Source: JBBSAT01 sp046351235
GTDB lineage: Bacteria > Myxococcota_A > Polyangia > Polyangiales > Sandaracinaceae
Assembly: GCA_046351235.1 (NCBI GenBank)
Contig: JAXLYV010000002.1
Location: 806,001-870,000 of the forward strand
Length of the DNA: 64,000 nt
Reading direction: 5' to 3'
The position numbers were made by a program, and so were the translations under genes. The notes beneath the pieces are model-generated. The model ran no database searches. It was not told the DNA's origin and saw only the letters and a list, made by a program, of their open reading frames with translations. Positions 16,019 through 23,939 of this stretch are shown piece after piece (position 1 is the stretch's first letter; each line of letters opens with the position of its first letter).

Positions 16019-18958
16019 ATGCTTTCGCTGCGCGCTCGACGGGCCTCGTGCACCTTCGCCTCGCTTCTGTGGTCGTGCGCCGCGCTGGTCGCCTCGTGCG
16101 GGGGCCCGGCCGGGGGTGAGGATGCGGGGGCGTCCGATGCTGCCGTCGACGCCTCCGGCCCGTGCACGTCGGCCGCCGACTGCGACGATGGCCTCTTCTG
16201 CAACGGCGCGGAGGCGTGCACCGCCGACGGGCGCTGCGTGAGCGGGCCGCTCGTCGTCTGCGACGACGGGATCGCCTGCACGACCGACGGCTGCTCCGAG
16301 CGTGATCGTCGCTGCGTCGCGGCGCCGCCGGACGCGGACGGCGACGGGTACGGCGACGCGCGCTGCGTGGACGGCACCGGCACCGCGCTCGGCGCGGACT
16401 GCGACGACGCCGACGCCGCGCGCTATCCGGGCAACCACGAGGTCTGCGACGCGGGAGGGCACGACGAAGACTGCGACGAGGCCACGCACGGCGCCGTCGA
16501 CGCCGACTTCGACGGCTACGAGGACGCGCGCTGCTGCAACGGCACGGCGTGCGGCGACGACTGCGACGACGCGCACGCGAGCGCGCATCCCGGAGGCGCC
16601 GAGGTCTGCAACCTCGTCGACGACGACTGCGACGCGAGCATCGACGAGAACGTGGCGACGGCCGGCTACGCCGACACCGATCACGACGGGTACGGCGACG
16701 CGGCCGCACCGCTCTCGGCGTGCACCACGGCGGCGGGCTTCAGCGCCGACCCCGGCGACTGCGACGACCACGACCCGGCGCGCAATCCCGCCCAGCTCGA
16801 GCTCTGCGACACGAAGGACAACGACTGCGACACGCGCATCGACGAGTCGGCGGCGGCGGTGCCCTGGTACCGCGATCTCGACGGCGATGGCTTCGGCAGC
16901 GCGCGCTCGGGCACGACCTCGTCGTGCACGGTGCCCGCGGGCTATTCGCTGCGTGGGACCGACTGCGACGACACGCAGGCCGGCGTGAGCCCGGCGGCCG
17001 CCGAGCTCTGCAACGGCGTCGACGACGACTGCAACGGCGTCGCCGACTACGCGCTCGCGCCGGGCGACCTCGAGGACGACGACGGGGACGGCCTGGCCGA
17101 CGCCGCCTGCGGCGCGCCGCTCGGCGTCGACTGCGACGATCGCGACGCGAGCAGCGGGCCCGGCACGATCGAGGCCTGCGACGGGCGCGACAACGACTGC
17201 GACGGCCGCGTCGACGAGAACGCGACACAGGTGGCGTTCTATCGCGACGCCGACGGCGACGGGTACGGCAGCACGAGCGACGTGCGCGCCGCGTGCACCG
17301 CGCCCGCCGGCTACGTGCGCCGCGGCGGTGACTGCGACGATACCTCCGCCACGCGCTCGCCGACGGCGAACGAGACGTGCGACGCGATCGATCAGGACTG
17401 CGACGGCGCCACCGACGAGGGCCCGAGCGCGAGCGCGAGCTGCACGCTCGCCCACTCGACGATGGCGTGCGTCGCCGGCAGCTGCGTGACGCTGGCCTGC
17501 GAGACGGGCTTCGGCGATTGCGCGCAGGCGGTTCCCGGCTGCGAGAGTGATCTGCGGAGCGATCCCCTCCACTGCGGCTCGTGCCAGGCGTGCCCGAGCC
17601 CGGTCGCGTCCTGCTCGTCGGGCCGCTGTGGCCCGGTCCTCGGCTCGCTCGTCAATCTCACCGACACGGGCTCCGAGATCGAGGTCGCGCGCGTGCTCCC
17701 GCTCCCCGGGAGCACCGACTACATCGTGGTGGGTCGCTTTCGCAACACGCTCCGCCTCGGGAGCTTCACGCTCACCTCGGCCGGCGGCTGGGACGGCTTC
17801 GCCGCTCGCATGCGCGCGAACGACACCGCCGCGTGGGCCAACGGGTGGGGTGGCACCTCCGACGACGCGATCACCGCGGCCGCGATGACGCCCGACCTCA
17901 CCGGCTTCGTCGTCGGCGGCACGATCTGCAACGCCAGCCTCTGCGGCGGCCCGATCACCGGCTGCGAGGCGTTCTTCCAGCGCTTCGCGAACGCCGCGTC
18001 GCCCGCCTGCAACTACGCCGACGGCATCATCGTGGCCGCGGGCGGCCCCGCGGAGATCCGCGCGCTCGCCATGGAGCGCGTGGGGATGTCGACGTACGTC
18101 TACGGCGCGGGCTGGTATGGCGGCAGCGCGAATCGCGCGCTCGGCGTCGCCGACGCGTACGACGGCTTCGTCTTCCGGGCGCGCGAGACGGGGACGCAGC
18201 CGGTGTTCGAGTGGGTGCGCCCGATCCGCGGCGACTACGATCAGATCCCGCAGGACCTCGCGATCGACGGGAACAACAACCTGATCGTGGTCGGCTACTC
18301 GTCGGGCTCGGGCGACTTCGGCTTCGGCCCGACCGGTAGCGCGGGCTACTACGACTCGTTCATCGCCGACTACAACCGCACCACCGGCGCGCCGATCGCG
18401 GGCTTCCAGTTCGGCTCCTCGCTCGGCGACGACTTCGCCTATCGCGTCGCCGCGCTGCCGAACGGAAACGTCGCGGTCGCGGGCGTGTTCCCGGTGGGGA
18501 GCTACGCCCTCGGCGGGCAGACCATCACGGGAGGCGGGGATCGCAACGGGTTCCTCTTCGAGGTCACGCCCCCGACGTTCGGCGCCGGCGCGTACGGCGC
18601 GGCGCTCTCGGGGCACGTGAACGGTATCGCGGGCCTCGTCGTGTCCGGCTCGGACGTGCTCTTGTCGGGCGGCTTCCAGGGCCAGCTCGGCATGGGCGCG
18701 CGCGGCACGCTCTCCTCGGTCGGCAACGCGGCCTTCGTCGCCGCGTACGCGCAGGGCACCGGCGTGATCGGCTGGGCCCGCCAGGCGAACGGCACGATGG
18801 TGCCGAACGTCGAGCGCTCGGCGGGCGCGGTGCCGCTCGCCGATGGGCGCCTCCTGTGGGCCATCGAGCACGATCACGCGCTCGCGGTGCCGCCCGGCGC
18901 GCTCCCCGATCCGGTGGGCGTGCACGTGCTCTTGGCCCGAACGTTCGTGACGCCCTGA
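16019..18958 (+). CDS. Large MopE-type metal-binding-repeat lipoprotein with propeller-like C-terminus
   Basis: 979 residues. The lipoprotein signal ends in ALVASC, followed by DAGASDAAVDASG and two Cys-rich blocks (CTSAADCDDGLFCNGAEAC). Six MopE modules follow between about residues 120 and 480, e.g. DCDDADAARYPGNHEVCD, DCDDHDPARNPAQLELCD and DCDDTSATRSPTANETCD. After a further Cys cluster (DPLHCGSCQACPSP) comes a 430-residue domain with repeated strands such as TDYIVVGRFRNTLRLGSF, NNLIVVGYSSGSGDFGF and NGNVAVAGVFPVGSY. That pattern is of an SBBP-like beta-propeller. Role unknown; probably displayed on the outer membrane. It is divergent from crcB, and the ATG at 16019 is chosen because it opens the signal peptide. 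Confidence 0.8.
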   Translation: MLSLRARRASCTFASLLWSCAALVASCGGPAGGEDAGASDAAVDASGPCTSAADCDDGLFCNGAEACTADGRCVSGPLVVCDDGIACTTDGCSERDRRCVAAPPDADGDGYGDARCVDGTGTALGADCDDADAARYPGNHEVCDAGGHDEDCDEATHGAVDADFDGYEDARCCNGTACGDDCDDAHASAHPGGAEVCNLVDDDCDASIDENVATAGYADTDHDGYGDAAAPLSACTTAAGFSADPGDCDDHDPARNPAQLELCDTKDNDCDTRIDESAAAVPWYRDLDGDGFGSARSGTTSSCTVPAGYSLRGTDCDDTQAGVSPAAAELCNGVDDDCNGVADYALAPGDLEDDDGDGLADAACGAPLGVDCDDRDASSGPGTIEACDGRDNDCDGRVDENATQVAFYRDADGDGYGSTSDVRAACTAPAGYVRRGGDCDDTSATRSPTANETCDAIDQDCDGATDEGPSASASCTLAHSTMACVAGSCVTLACETGFGDCAQAVPGCESDLRSDPLHCGSCQACPSPVASCSSGRCGPVLGSLVNLTDTGSEIEVARVLPLPGSTDYIVVGRFRNTLRLGSFTLTSAGGWDGFAARMRANDTAAWANGWGGTSDDAITAAAMTPDLTGFVVGGTICNASLCGGPITGCEAFFQRFANAASPACNYADGIIVAAGGPAEIRALAMERVGMSTYVYGAGWYGGSANRALGVADAYDGFVFRARETGTQPVFEWVRPIRGDYDQIPQDLAIDGNNNLIVVGYSSGSGDFGFGPTGSAGYYDSFIADYNRTTGAPIAGFQFGSSLGDDFAYRVAALPNGNVAVAGVFPVGSYALGGQTITGGGDRNGFLFEVTPPTFGAGAYGAALSGHVNGIAGLVVSGSDVLLSGGFQGQLGMGARGTLSSVGNAAFVAAYAQGTGVIGWARQANGTMVPNVERSAGAVPLADGRLLWAIEHDHALAVPPGALPDPVGVHVLLARTFVTP

Positions 18959-18972
18959 GAAACGAGACCCCG

Positions 18973-20451
18973 ATGAGCGACCCCGCCGAGAAGGCCCCGA
19001 AGCCCCCCGCCGAGAGCGCCGAGCGGAGCGAGAAGCCCGACAAGGCGGCGCCCGCCGAGCTCGCGATCGAGACGCGCCACGTGCTCCCCGACGGGCGGCC
19101 CTACGTCGCGACCGCTGCGACACTCCACCTGCGCGGCGAGGACGGCGAGCCCCAGGGCGAGGTGTTCCACGTCTACTACGCGCTCGGCGAGGTGGCCGAC
19201 CCGAAGCGGCCGTTGGTCTTCGCGTTCAACGGTGGCCCGGGCTCGGCCTCGGCGTGGCTGCACCTCGGTGCGTGGGGCCCGATGCGCGCGGAGCTCCCGG
19301 ACCCCGAGTTCCCCAAGCCCCCGCCCTATGCGCTCGTCTCGAACGCGGAGACGCTGCTCCCGTACGCCGATCTCGTCTTCGTCGATCCGATCGGCACGGG
19401 GCTCAGCCGTCCCATCGGCAAAGGAAAGCTCGAGCAGTTCACGGGCGTGAAGGAAGACCTCGACTCGATGGCCGAGCTCGTGCGTCTGTTCCTGACGCGG
19501 CACCGGCGCTGGAACTCGCCGCGCCTGCTCGCCGGCGAGAGCTACGGCGGCACGCGCGTGGCGGGGCTCGCGGCGCAGCTCTTCGATCGCGGCATCGCGC
19601 TGAACGGCGTGGTGCTCGTCTCGCCCGCGCTCGACTTCGGGCACCTCGAGTTCCAGTTCGGCAACCTCGTGCCGAGCGTCGCGTTCCTTCCTTCCTACGC
19701 GGCGCTCGCGGCCTATCACGGCCTGCCTCGCGAGGGGGCGCGCGACCTCGAAGCGCTCCTGCGCGACGTTCGCGCGTTCGCGCTCGACGAGTATCTGCCG
19801 GCGCTCTTCCACGGCGCGGGGCTCGATGCGGCGCGCCGCGCGCGCATCGTCGAGCGGCTCGCGTCGTTCACGGGGCTCTCGCCCACGTGGATCGAGCAGC
19901 AAGGGCTGCGTCTGGTGGACGCGCGCGTGCTCAAGGAGCTCTTGCGCAGCAAGGGGCTCACGGTCGGGCGCCTCGATGCGCGCTACGTCGGGCACGAGCC
20001 GGATCTCGGCCACTCCGAGATGCAGAGCGACCCGGCGCACCACGCGGCCGGGCCCGCGTTCACCACGCTCGCCAACGAGTACCTGCGCGGCGCGCTCGGC
20101 GTGAAGGACGAGCGCGAGTACGAGCTCTTGAGCTGGAAGGTGAACGCGCAGTGGAAGTGGCCCGTGCCCGAGAAGGACACCTCGGGCGGCTTCGTGAACG
20201 TCGTGCGCGACCTGCGCCGCGCGATGCTCTCGAGCCCGCACATGCACGTGCTCTTCTGCAACGGCCTCTACGATCTCGCGACGCCCTTCTTCGGCGCCGA
20301 GCTCGCGGCGCGACAGCTCGGGAGCGAGCCCGGGGTCGTGCGCCGCGTGCACGAGCGGACCTACGAGGCCGGGCACATGATGTACTTCCATGCCGGTGCG
20401 CGGCAGCGGCTCACGCAGGACGTGGCGGAGCTGATACGTCTCGCGACCTGA
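18973..20451 (+). CDS. Serine carboxypeptidase-like (peptidase S10) protein
   Basis: 492 residues with the S10 carboxypeptidase fold. The oxyanion-hole region is PLVFAFNGGPGSASAWLHLG, the nucleophile Ser190 is in LLAGESYGGTR, the Asp is in FCNGLYDLATPFFGAE (about residue 430) and the His is in YEAGHMMYFH (about 470). The full triad suggests an active exopeptidase or acyl hydrolase. Unlike eukaryotic members no signal peptide is visible: the N-terminus is a charged, Pro/Glu/Lys-rich tail (MSDPAEKAPKPPAESAERSE), so it may act in the cytoplasm or leave by another route. It starts 14 nt after the upstream MopE gene, likely in the same transcript. Confidence 0.88.
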   Translation: MSDPAEKAPKPPAESAERSEKPDKAAPAELAIETRHVLPDGRPYVATAATLHLRGEDGEPQGEVFHVYYALGEVADPKRPLVFAFNGGPGSASAWLHLGAWGPMRAELPDPEFPKPPPYALVSNAETLLPYADLVFVDPIGTGLSRPIGKGKLEQFTGVKEDLDSMAELVRLFLTRHRRWNSPRLLAGESYGGTRVAGLAAQLFDRGIALNGVVLVSPALDFGHLEFQFGNLVPSVAFLPSYAALAAYHGLPREGARDLEALLRDVRAFALDEYLPALFHGAGLDAARRARIVERLASFTGLSPTWIEQQGLRLVDARVLKELLRSKGLTVGRLDARYVGHEPDLGHSEMQSDPAHHAAGPAFTTLANEYLRGALGVKDEREYELLSWKVNAQWKWPVPEKDTSGGFVNVVRDLRRAMLSSPHMHVLFCNGLYDLATPFFGAELAARQLGSEPGVVRRVHERTYEAGHMMYFHAGARQRLTQDVAELIRLAT

Positions 20452-20454
20452 GAT

Positions 20455-20485
20455 CCGCCGGGCACGCGCTGTAATGCCCGGGCGG
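20455..20485 (+). terminator. Hairpin after the S10 peptidase gene
   Basis: CCGCCGGGCA at 20455-20464 pairs with TGCCCGGGCGG at 20475-20485, with one bulged G and a 10-nt loop, starting 3 nt after the stop at 20451. It lacks a U-run, as is common in very GC-rich genomes, so factor-independent termination is uncertain. Confidence 0.45.
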
Positions 20486-20546
20486 GGCCTGCGTCAGCAC
20501 CCACGAAGCCACCGAGACGAGCCGGCTTCGGAAAGAGTGAGACGCC

Positions 20547-20699
20547 ATGAAGAGCGAAGAGAAGAGCCAGAGCTGTGGTTGCACCGCCCGCACCGAGAGC
20601 CAGCGCACGGAGAAGCAGGCCCCGGCCTGCGCCTGCGGCGAGGCCTGTCGCTGCGGCGACCAGTGCCGCTGCGCGGGGTGCAGCCACGCGAAGCGCTGA
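20547..20699 (+). CDS. Cys-rich metallothionein-like peptide, 50 aa
   Basis: A 50-residue protein with nine Cys: C10, C12, C28, C30, C34, C36, C40, C42 and C45, mostly as CxC pairs (SCGCTA, PACACGEACRCGDQCRCAGC). A Lys/Glu/Ser-rich N-terminus precedes them. Paired CxC spacing with no aromatic core is typical of metallothioneins and short metal-buffering peptides, though it is not a recognised SmtA family member. It ends 92 nt before a CorE-like sigma factor gene on the same strand, a regulator type known to sense metal through Cys clusters. I therefore infer a role in copper, cadmium or zinc handling. The ATG at 20547 is the only sensible start. Confidence 0.7.
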   Translation: MKSEEKSQSCGCTARTESQRTEKQAPACACGEACRCGDQCRCAGCSHAKR

Positions 20700-20791
20700 A
20701 GACGACGGGTGAGCATGCGCGGCATCGGAGCCCTCCGATTCCGCGCGCGCCGCCTTGGCACCGCTCCTCCCAGCCCTAGGATCATCGCGAC

Positions 20792-21319
20792 ATGTCCAGC
20801 CTCGTTCCCCTCACCGAGCGCCGTGCCGAGCTCGTCGGCTTCGTCGAGAAGCGCGTGCACGACCGCGCCCTCGCCGAGGACCTCGTGCAGTCCGTGCTCG
20901 CGCACGCGATCGAGAAAGAGGGCACGCTCCGCGACGAGCACGCCGCGCTCGCTTGGATCTACCGCTCGCTGCGCAACGCCATCGTCGATCGCAGCCGCCG
21001 GCGCGGCGCCGAGCAGCGCGCGCTCGACGCGTTCGCGGCCGAGCTCGACGAGCGCATCGACACCGTCGAGGCGTCGCCCACGAGCGTGTGCCGCTGCGTG
21101 CTGCGCATCGCCGAAGGCCTCAAGCCCGAGTACGCCGAGGCGCTGCGGCAGATCGACGTCGACGGCGCGGCCGTGAAGGCCTTCGCCGAGAGCCACCACA
21201 TCACCGCGAGCAACGCGGGCGTGCGCATCTACCGCGCGCGCGAGGCGCTGCGGCGCGGCCTGCTCTCGGCCTGCGGCGCCTGCGCGAAGAACGGCTGCAC
21301 CGACTGCACCTGCGGCTGA
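20792..21319 (+). CDS. CorE-like ECF sigma factor with metal-sensing Cys motifs
   Basis: 175 residues. Region 2 is at about 10-70 (AELVGFVEKRVHDRALAEDL, WIYRSLRNAIVDRSRRR) and region 4 at about 105-155 (GLKPEYAEALRQIDVDG, ITASNAGVRIYRAREALRR). Two Cys features match the CorE family of Myxococcus xanthus: a CxC in the linker (C100, C102, SVCRCVLRI) and a Cys-rich C-terminal tail with C161, C164, C169, C172 and C174. In CorE and CorE2 these residues bind copper or cadmium/zinc and switch the factor on or off without an anti-sigma; which metal acts here is unknown. The metallothionein-like gene upstream may be a target. A three-hairpin repeat follows the stop. Confidence 0.82.
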   Translation: MSSLVPLTERRAELVGFVEKRVHDRALAEDLVQSVLAHAIEKEGTLRDEHAALAWIYRSLRNAIVDRSRRRGAEQRALDAFAAELDERIDTVEASPTSVCRCVLRIAEGLKPEYAEALRQIDVDGAAVKAFAESHHITASNAGVRIYRAREALRRGLLSACGACAKNGCTDCTCG

Positions 21320-21323
21320 AGGG

Positions 21324-21421
21324 CCGACACAAAATGTGTCGGAACCCTTCACTGCAGTTCGAGTTCCAGCGCGAATGCGCTGGAACAGACAGTGGTTGAC
21401 CAGTATTTCTGGTCAACCACT
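21324..21421 (+). repeat. Three-hairpin dispersed repeat, copy 1
   Basis: About 98 nt starting 5 nt after the sigma-factor stop. Three perfect hairpins follow one another: 21324-21342 (8-bp stem CCGACACA, loop AAA), 21363-21386 (10-bp stem GTTCCAGCGC, loop GAAT) and 21391-21421 (13-bp stem AGTGGTTGACCAG, loop TATTT). A second copy at 36248-36338 is identical at 88 of 91 aligned bases. The sequence is clearly less GC-rich than its surroundings. It is not tRNA-like and codes for nothing convincing. Confidence 0.85.
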
Positions 21422-21499
21422 GAGCATCAGCGCGCCCCGGCGGCGCGAGCGTGCGCGGTCACGGTTGCCCGGGGGATCCGCCTCTGGCACATCGTGTGT

Positions 21500-21733
21500 A
21501 TGAAACGTACGAATCTGGTGCTCGACGCCAAGCTGCTCGACGAGACCCTGCGCGTCAGCGGCGAGCGTACGTACTCGCGAGCCGTCGAGCGCGCGTTGGC
21601 GGACTACGTGCGGCGCGCGCGCGCGCGTCAGATCCTCGAGCTCGCGGGCAGTGGGCTCTGGGAAGGCGAGCTCGCGGTGATGCGGCAGGACGCACCCGCC
21701 CCGCTGAAGCGGAGGCGGCGTGCTGCTCGTTGA
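21500..21733 (+). CDS. vapB: Type II antitoxin, VapB family
   Basis: A 77-residue protein with the DUF2191-type VapB pattern. An N-terminal strand MKRTNLVLDAKLLDET and helices RTYSRAVERALADYVRRA form a ribbon-helix-helix DNA-binding unit. They are followed by the toxin-wrapping tail GSGLWEGELAVMRQD. I chose ATG 21500 because homology starts there; the frame is open further upstream into the hairpin repeat. The gene overlaps vapC by 14 nt, the usual coupling in these modules, and is expected to repress its own promoter. Confidence 0.85.
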   Translation: MKRTNLVLDAKLLDETLRVSGERTYSRAVERALADYVRRARARQILELAGSGLWEGELAVMRQDAPAPLKRRRRAAR

Positions 21734-22109
21734 CACCTCTGTTTGGATCGAAGTGTTCGCCCGACCGGCTCGCATCGACCTCACGACCGTTGCCCCGATG
21801 GACGAGATCGCGACCTGCCTCCCCGTGGTGCAGGAAGTGCTCGCCGGGTTCCGCGACGACCGCGCGTTTCGACTCGCGCGTGGCGCGATGCTGGCCCTAC
21901 CGATCGTCGAATCTCCGATGTCGCAGGATGTCTTCCTCGGTGCGGCGGACCTCTACCGCGCGGCCCGGCGTGCCGGCATCACCGTGCGGTCGAGTGTCGA
22001 CTGCGTCATCGCGAGCTGTGCGCTCCGCAACGGGCTCACCGTGGTCCACCGCGACCGTGATTTCGACGCGCTCGCGCGCGTGAGCGCGCTCGACGTGCGA
22101 CGCGTCTGA
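21720..22109 (+). CDS. vapC: Type II toxin, VapC family PIN-domain ribonuclease
   Basis: 129 residues starting at GTG 21720. The PIN-domain acidic residues are in place: LLVDTSVWIEVF (Asp5), VVQEVLAGFRDD (Glu, motif 2), SSVDCVIASCAL (Asp, motif 3) and VVHRDRDFDALA (Asp, motif 4). These coordinate Mg2+ for RNA cleavage, in known cases of tRNA or rRNA. Length and domain order match VapC. It is paired with the VapB antitoxin just upstream. Confidence 0.9.
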   Translation: MLLVDTSVWIEVFARPARIDLTTVAPMDEIATCLPVVQEVLAGFRDDRAFRLARGAMLALPIVESPMSQDVFLGAADLYRAARRAGITVRSSVDCVIASCALRNGLTVVHRDRDFDALARVSALDVRRV

Positions 22110-22141
22110 CGGTGCCGATCACGTCGGTGGAGGGAGGCGGG

Positions 22142-22165
22142 CCCGACGCGATCGCGCGCGTCGGG
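22142..22165. terminator. Hairpin between convergent vapC and tetR genes
   Basis: CCCGACGCG at 22142-22150 pairs with its exact complement at 22157-22165 across a 6-nt loop, in the 99-nt gap between two genes that converge. It could stop transcription from both sides. No U-run is visible. Confidence 0.4.
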
Positions 22166-22208
22166 GGAGGGCCCCCACGTCCGGCTTCGCCGGGGCACGG
22201 CGGAGCGA

Positions 22209-22880
22209 TCAGCCCGCGCCCGGCGGCGCGAGCGTGATCGGCGCCTCGGGATCGAGGCGCAGCGCGGCGAGGAGCACCTGCGTCAGCGTGTCGAGGAGGA
22301 ACGTGCGCAGCGTCGCCCGATCCACGCCGCCGCGGTCGATCCACGCGAGGCTCGCCGCTTCCACCAAGCCGATCCACGAGCGCGCCGCGAGCTCGAACAC
22401 GGGGCGCGACTGTCCCTCGAGGCCGAGGCCCACCAGGAAGCGGCGCACGAACTCCGCGCGCACTCGCTCGACGATGCCGGCGACCTCGGCGTCGGTGCCG
22501 ATGCCGCTCCCGAGCAGCGCCTTGAAGGCGGGTGCGTTCTCGGAGACGAAGTCGAGGTAGGTCTCGAGCGAGCGCAGGGCGCGCTCGGGAGGCGGCGCGC
22601 TCGGATCCTCGAGCGTGGCTTCGAGCAGCGCGCTCGCCGCGGTCTCGACGGTGGCCACGTAGAAGCCGCGCTTGCTCCCGAAGTAGTGATAGAGCAGGCC
22701 CTTCGAGACGCCCGCGCGCTCGGCGATCTCCTCGATCTGGATCTCGTCGTAGGCGCGCCGTCCGAAGAGCTCGCGGCCGAGGACGAGGAGCTGGGCGCGT
22801 CGCGCGTCGAGCTCGAGGCGCGCGCGGGGCGCCGCCTTCGGCTTTCGATCTCGGCTACTTGCGCTGCGGACGCGGGTCAT
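22209..22880 (-). CDS. TetR family transcriptional regulator
   Basis: 223 residues. The N-terminal helix-turn-helix is clear: YDEIQIEEIAERAGVSKGLLYHYFGSKRGFY (about residues 44-75). The C-terminal ligand domain is helical, e.g. SLETYLDFVSENAPAFKALLGSG, with no family that reveals the ligand. It is divergent from the diiron hydrolase-like gene at 22991. The 110-nt gap holds two palindromic sites (22907-22921 and 22940-22954) that are the probable operators for both genes. Confidence 0.9.
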   Translation of the reverse strand: MTRVRSASSRDRKPKAAPRARLELDARRAQLLVLGRELFGRRAYDEIQIEEIAERAGVSKGLLYHYFGSKRGFYVATVETAASALLEATLEDPSAPPPERALRSLETYLDFVSENAPAFKALLGSGIGTDAEVAGIVERVRAEFVRRFLVGLGLEGQSRPVFELAARSWIGLVEAASLAWIDRGGVDRATLRTFLLDTLTQVLLAALRLDPEAPITLAPPGAG

Positions 22881-22906
22881 CGCTCCAGGCCGATCTTCGC
22901 GCGGTG

Positions 22907-22921
22907 TTGACTTCGGTTCAA
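22907..22921. promoter_or_regulatory. Probable TetR operator, site 1
   Basis: TTGACTTCGGTTCAA: half sites TTGA and TTCAA around a 6-7 bp centre. It lies 26 nt upstream of the tetR start and resembles site 2 in spacing and ends. Confidence 0.65.
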
Positions 22922-22939
22922 TAGCCTGTCATCCCTCTG

Positions 22940-22954
22940 TTGAACCTCGTTCAA
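22940..22954. promoter_or_regulatory. Probable TetR operator, site 2
   Basis: TTGAACCTCGTTCAA: perfect 5-bp half sites TTGAA/TTCAA with a 5-bp centre. Its centre is 33 bp from that of site 1, about three helical turns, so dimers on both sites would face the same side. It lies 36 nt before the divergent hydrolase ATG. Confidence 0.7.
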
Positions 22955-22990
22955 TAGGCGGGCGCATCGCTCGCCACCGCGGAGGACGCG

Positions 22991-23890
22991 ATGACGACGC
23001 TCGCTCTCGATGCCGCAGGCTCGATCCCCGACCCCCGCCCCGAGACCGCACCTCGGCGTCCCCAGCGCGCCATCCCGGTCCGCGCCATGGGCTTCGCGTT
23101 CGTCGAGCGGAACGTCCCGCGCTTCTGGCTCATGGGCTCGCCGCACGCGACGCACTACTCGAACGCGCTCAACTCGCTCTTCCCCGAGGGCGAGCGCTTC
23201 TTCATCCGCTCCGTGAAGCACTACCTCGATCGCATCCAGGACGATCCCGAGCTCGTCAAGCGCGTGAAGGGCTTCTTCGGGCAGGAAGGGCGCCACGGCC
23301 ACGAGCACGAGCGCTGGAACCGCATCCTCGAGGAGCAGGGCTACGAGATCGAGAGCTTCCTGCGCGAGCACGAGAAGCTCGCCTACGGCCTGTTCGAGAA
23401 GAACGCGCCGCCGGCGCTGCGCCTCGCCGTGACGGCGGCCCTCGAGCACTTCACGGCCACGATGGCGCTCAACGGCCTGACCGGAGAGCTGCTCGACTAC
23501 GCGCACCCGGTGATGGCCGAGCTCCTGCGCTGGCACGCGGCCGAGGAGATCGAGCACAAGTCGGTCGCCTTCGACGTGTTCATGAAGGTCGACGGTCGCT
23601 ATTCGGTGCGTGTCGCGGGCCTCGCCGTGGCGCTCGGCGGGCTCCTCCTCAGCTGGCGCGCCGCGACCAAGCACCTGCTCGCGCAGGAAGCGGCGCGCGG
23701 GACCGACCTCGAGGCGTACGCCGCGTGGGCGCGCGAGGACCCGCGCATGATCGCGGAGAACGAGCGCCGCGCGAAGATGTTCCGCACGGCGATCCGCGAC
23801 TACCTGCGGCCCGACTTCCATCCCGATCAGCGCGACGACTACGAGCTCGCGCGCGGTTACCTCGCGAGCATCGGCCGCCTCGACGGCTGA
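22991..23890 (+). CDS. Predicted metal-dependent hydrolase (PF10118-like)
   Basis: 299 residues. The motif set FFGQEGRHGHEHERWN (about 92-107), ALEHFTATMAL and LLRWHAAEEIEHKSVAFDV gives paired Glu/His positions like those of a ferritin-type diiron helical bundle. This combination is typical of the family labelled predicted metal-dependent hydrolase (COG3687). The reaction is not established for the family. A hydrophobic stretch SVRVAGLAVALGGLLLSW near residue 205 may contact the membrane. Being divergent from a TetR gene with shared operators, it is probably the regulated target. Its substrate may be hydrophobic, but that is inference. Confidence 0.8.
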   Translation: MTTLALDAAGSIPDPRPETAPRRPQRAIPVRAMGFAFVERNVPRFWLMGSPHATHYSNALNSLFPEGERFFIRSVKHYLDRIQDDPELVKRVKGFFGQEGRHGHEHERWNRILEEQGYEIESFLREHEKLAYGLFEKNAPPALRLAVTAALEHFTATMALNGLTGELLDYAHPVMAELLRWHAAEEIEHKSVAFDVFMKVDGRYSVRVAGLAVALGGLLLSWRAATKHLLAQEAARGTDLEAYAAWAREDPRMIAENERRAKMFRTAIRDYLRPDFHPDQRDDYELARGYLASIGRLDG

Positions 23891-23939
23891 GCGGCTCGGG
23901 CTACGCGCCCGCGCGGCGCGTGTAGTAGGTTCGGCGGCG

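Noticed and set aside
11697..16241. A 1514-codon frame on the plus strand across three minus-strand genes
   Set aside because: It runs antisense to recognised coding regions and has Asp/Val/Ala-rich low-complexity translation typical of antisense frames.
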